From Acidobacteriota bacterium (GTDB lineage Bacteria; Acidobacteriota; Terriglobia; Bryobacterales; JACQDG01): a stretch of 5,104 bases of DNA. The DNA lies in assembly GCA_016201185.1 (NCBI GenBank), contig JACQDG010000344.1, positions 1 to 5,104 of the forward strand. Reading direction: 5' to 3'. The translations under genes and the position numbers were made by a program. The notes beneath the pieces are model-generated. The model did not search any database. It was not told the origin of the DNA and saw only the letters and a list, made by a program, of their open reading frames with translations. Positions 4,400-5,104 of the stretch are shown here, one piece after another. The first letter of the stretch is position 1, and each line of letters starts with the position of its first letter.

Positions 4400-5104
4400 A
4401 TGCCCGGCGCCCGCCCCCTGGCCGTAGTCACCGGAGCCAGCCGCGGCATCGGTCGGGCCATCGCCCGGGAACTCTCCCGCACCCACCAGGTCGTCGCCAC
4501 TTACCGCAGCCGGGAAGACGCTGCGCTCTCGCTCCGCCAGGAGTGCGGCGTCGAAATTTTCCGTCTCGACGTCACATCGCGCGAGGACCGCGAGCGGCTG
4601 CTGGCTTTCTGCCAGGAAAAATGGGAGCGGCTCGATCTGCTGGTGAACAACGCCGGCATCTCCCCGCGCCGGCGTCTGGACATTCTGGAAGCCACCGAAG
4701 AGAGCTTCGACGAAGTGCTGGCTGCGAACCTCAAGGGACCTTACTTCCTCACTCAGGCCGCGGCCCGCTGGATGAGCCGGCACCGCGCCGGCCGCATCGT
4801 CTTTATTTCCTCGATCTCGGCATACACGGCGTCGATCAACCGGGGCGAGTACTGCATTTCGAAAGCCGGTCTGAGCATGGCTGTGCAATTATTCGCCGCG
4901 CGACTCGCGGCTCACGGCGTGCTTGTGTTCGACGTCCGGCCCGGCCTGGTTCAAACCGACATGATTGCCGCCCGGCAGGCCATCTACGAGGAGAAAATCG
5001 CCCAGGGTCTTCTGCCACAGGCCAGGCTGGGCGAGCCGGCCGATGTCGCCCTGGCCGTCCGTGCCATCGCCGACGGGCTGCTCGATTACTCCACCGGCCA
5101 GGTG
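4400..5104 (+). CDS. FabG-like SDR family oxidoreductase (3-ketoacyl-ACP reductase type), cut by the right edge
   Basis: The frame is open for 235 codons from ATG 4400 to the window end. It carries every SDR hallmark: TGASRGIG at 11-18 for cofactor binding, NNAG at 83-86, Asn110, and the catalytic Ser138, Tyr151 and Lys155 in SSISAYTASINRGEYCISK. The spacing of these three equals that of E. coli FabG. RPGLVQTDM (180-188) and the closing YSTGQV are typical of proteins often annotated as 3-ketoacyl-ACP reductase. The usual final segment with its DGG motif lies beyond the edge, so about 20 residues are probably missing. Arg36 and Arg38 after the second strand suggest NADPH. Despite the name, such stand-alone homologues often reduce other ketones, and no fatty-acid synthesis genes are nearby, so the substrate is open. 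No Shine-Dalgarno precedes the ATG; with a 13-bp gap after the DsbA-like gene it is probably co-transcribed and perhaps coupled. Confidence 0.9.
   Translation, partial: MPGARPLAVVTGASRGIGRAIARELSRTHQVVATYRSREDAALSLRQECGVEIFRLDVTSREDRERLLAFCQEKWERLDLLVNNAGISPRRRLDILEATEESFDEVLAANLKGPYFLTQAAARWMSRHRAGRIVFISSISAYTASINRGEYCISKAGLSMAVQLFAARLAAHGVLVFDVRPGLVQTDMIAARQAIYEEKIAQGLLPQARLGEPADVALAVRAIADGLLDYSTGQV

Noticed and set aside
4340..4888. Long minus-strand open frame opposite the FabG-like SDR.
   Set aside because: The plus strand carries a complete set of SDR motifs over the same bases; the minus-strand product resembles no family and is a high-GC shadow.

Overview
The window is GC-rich (I estimate low-to-mid 60s percent), densely coding, and holds seven protein genes, two of them cut by the window edges. 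I see no RNA genes, CRISPR arrays, insertion sequences or long repeats. The exported (Tat-type) Gfo/Idh/MocA oxidoreductase, the bacterial TrmB-type regulator, the Cys-containing ChlI-like ATPase and the TGn-TAnnnT style promoters together suggest an Acidobacteriota bacterium, perhaps near Bryobacterales/Solibacter. That placement comes from family resemblance only and has not been tested.

Layout. Positions 1-1177 (minus strand) form a two-gene operon: a 2,4-dienoyl-CoA reductase-like SDR (386-1177), then, through a GTGA stop/start overlap, the N-terminal part of a magnesium-chelatase/MoxR-type AAA+ ATPase (1-389, runs off the left edge). Positions 1178-1259 are a compact divergent promoter region with back-to-back -10-like elements inside an imperfect dyad. 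To its right lies a plus-strand TrmB-type regulator (1260-2057). It is convergent, with only 7 bp between stop codons, to a minus-strand Tat-exported Gfo/Idh/MocA-family protein (2065-3228). After a 114-bp divergent spacer the plus strand carries an A24 prepilin-peptidase-like membrane protein that lacks the first catalytic half (3343-3741), a secreted DsbA-like thioredoxin-fold protein with a CPDC motif (3793-4386), and, 13 bp later, a FabG-like SDR (4400 to the right edge, probably missing only about its last 20 residues).

How they may work together. The TrmB-type regulator probably controls itself and perhaps the divergent dienoyl-CoA reductase/ATPase operon. The DsbA-like protein and the FabG-like SDR look co-transcribed but share no obvious pathway. 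Nothing here amounts to a clearly new multi-gene system. The observations most worth checking are the half-length A24 peptidase, the tight divergent promoter with a candidate leaderless regulator transcript, and the oxidoreductase in which the usual Glu-Lys-Pro motif reads Ala-Val-Pro.
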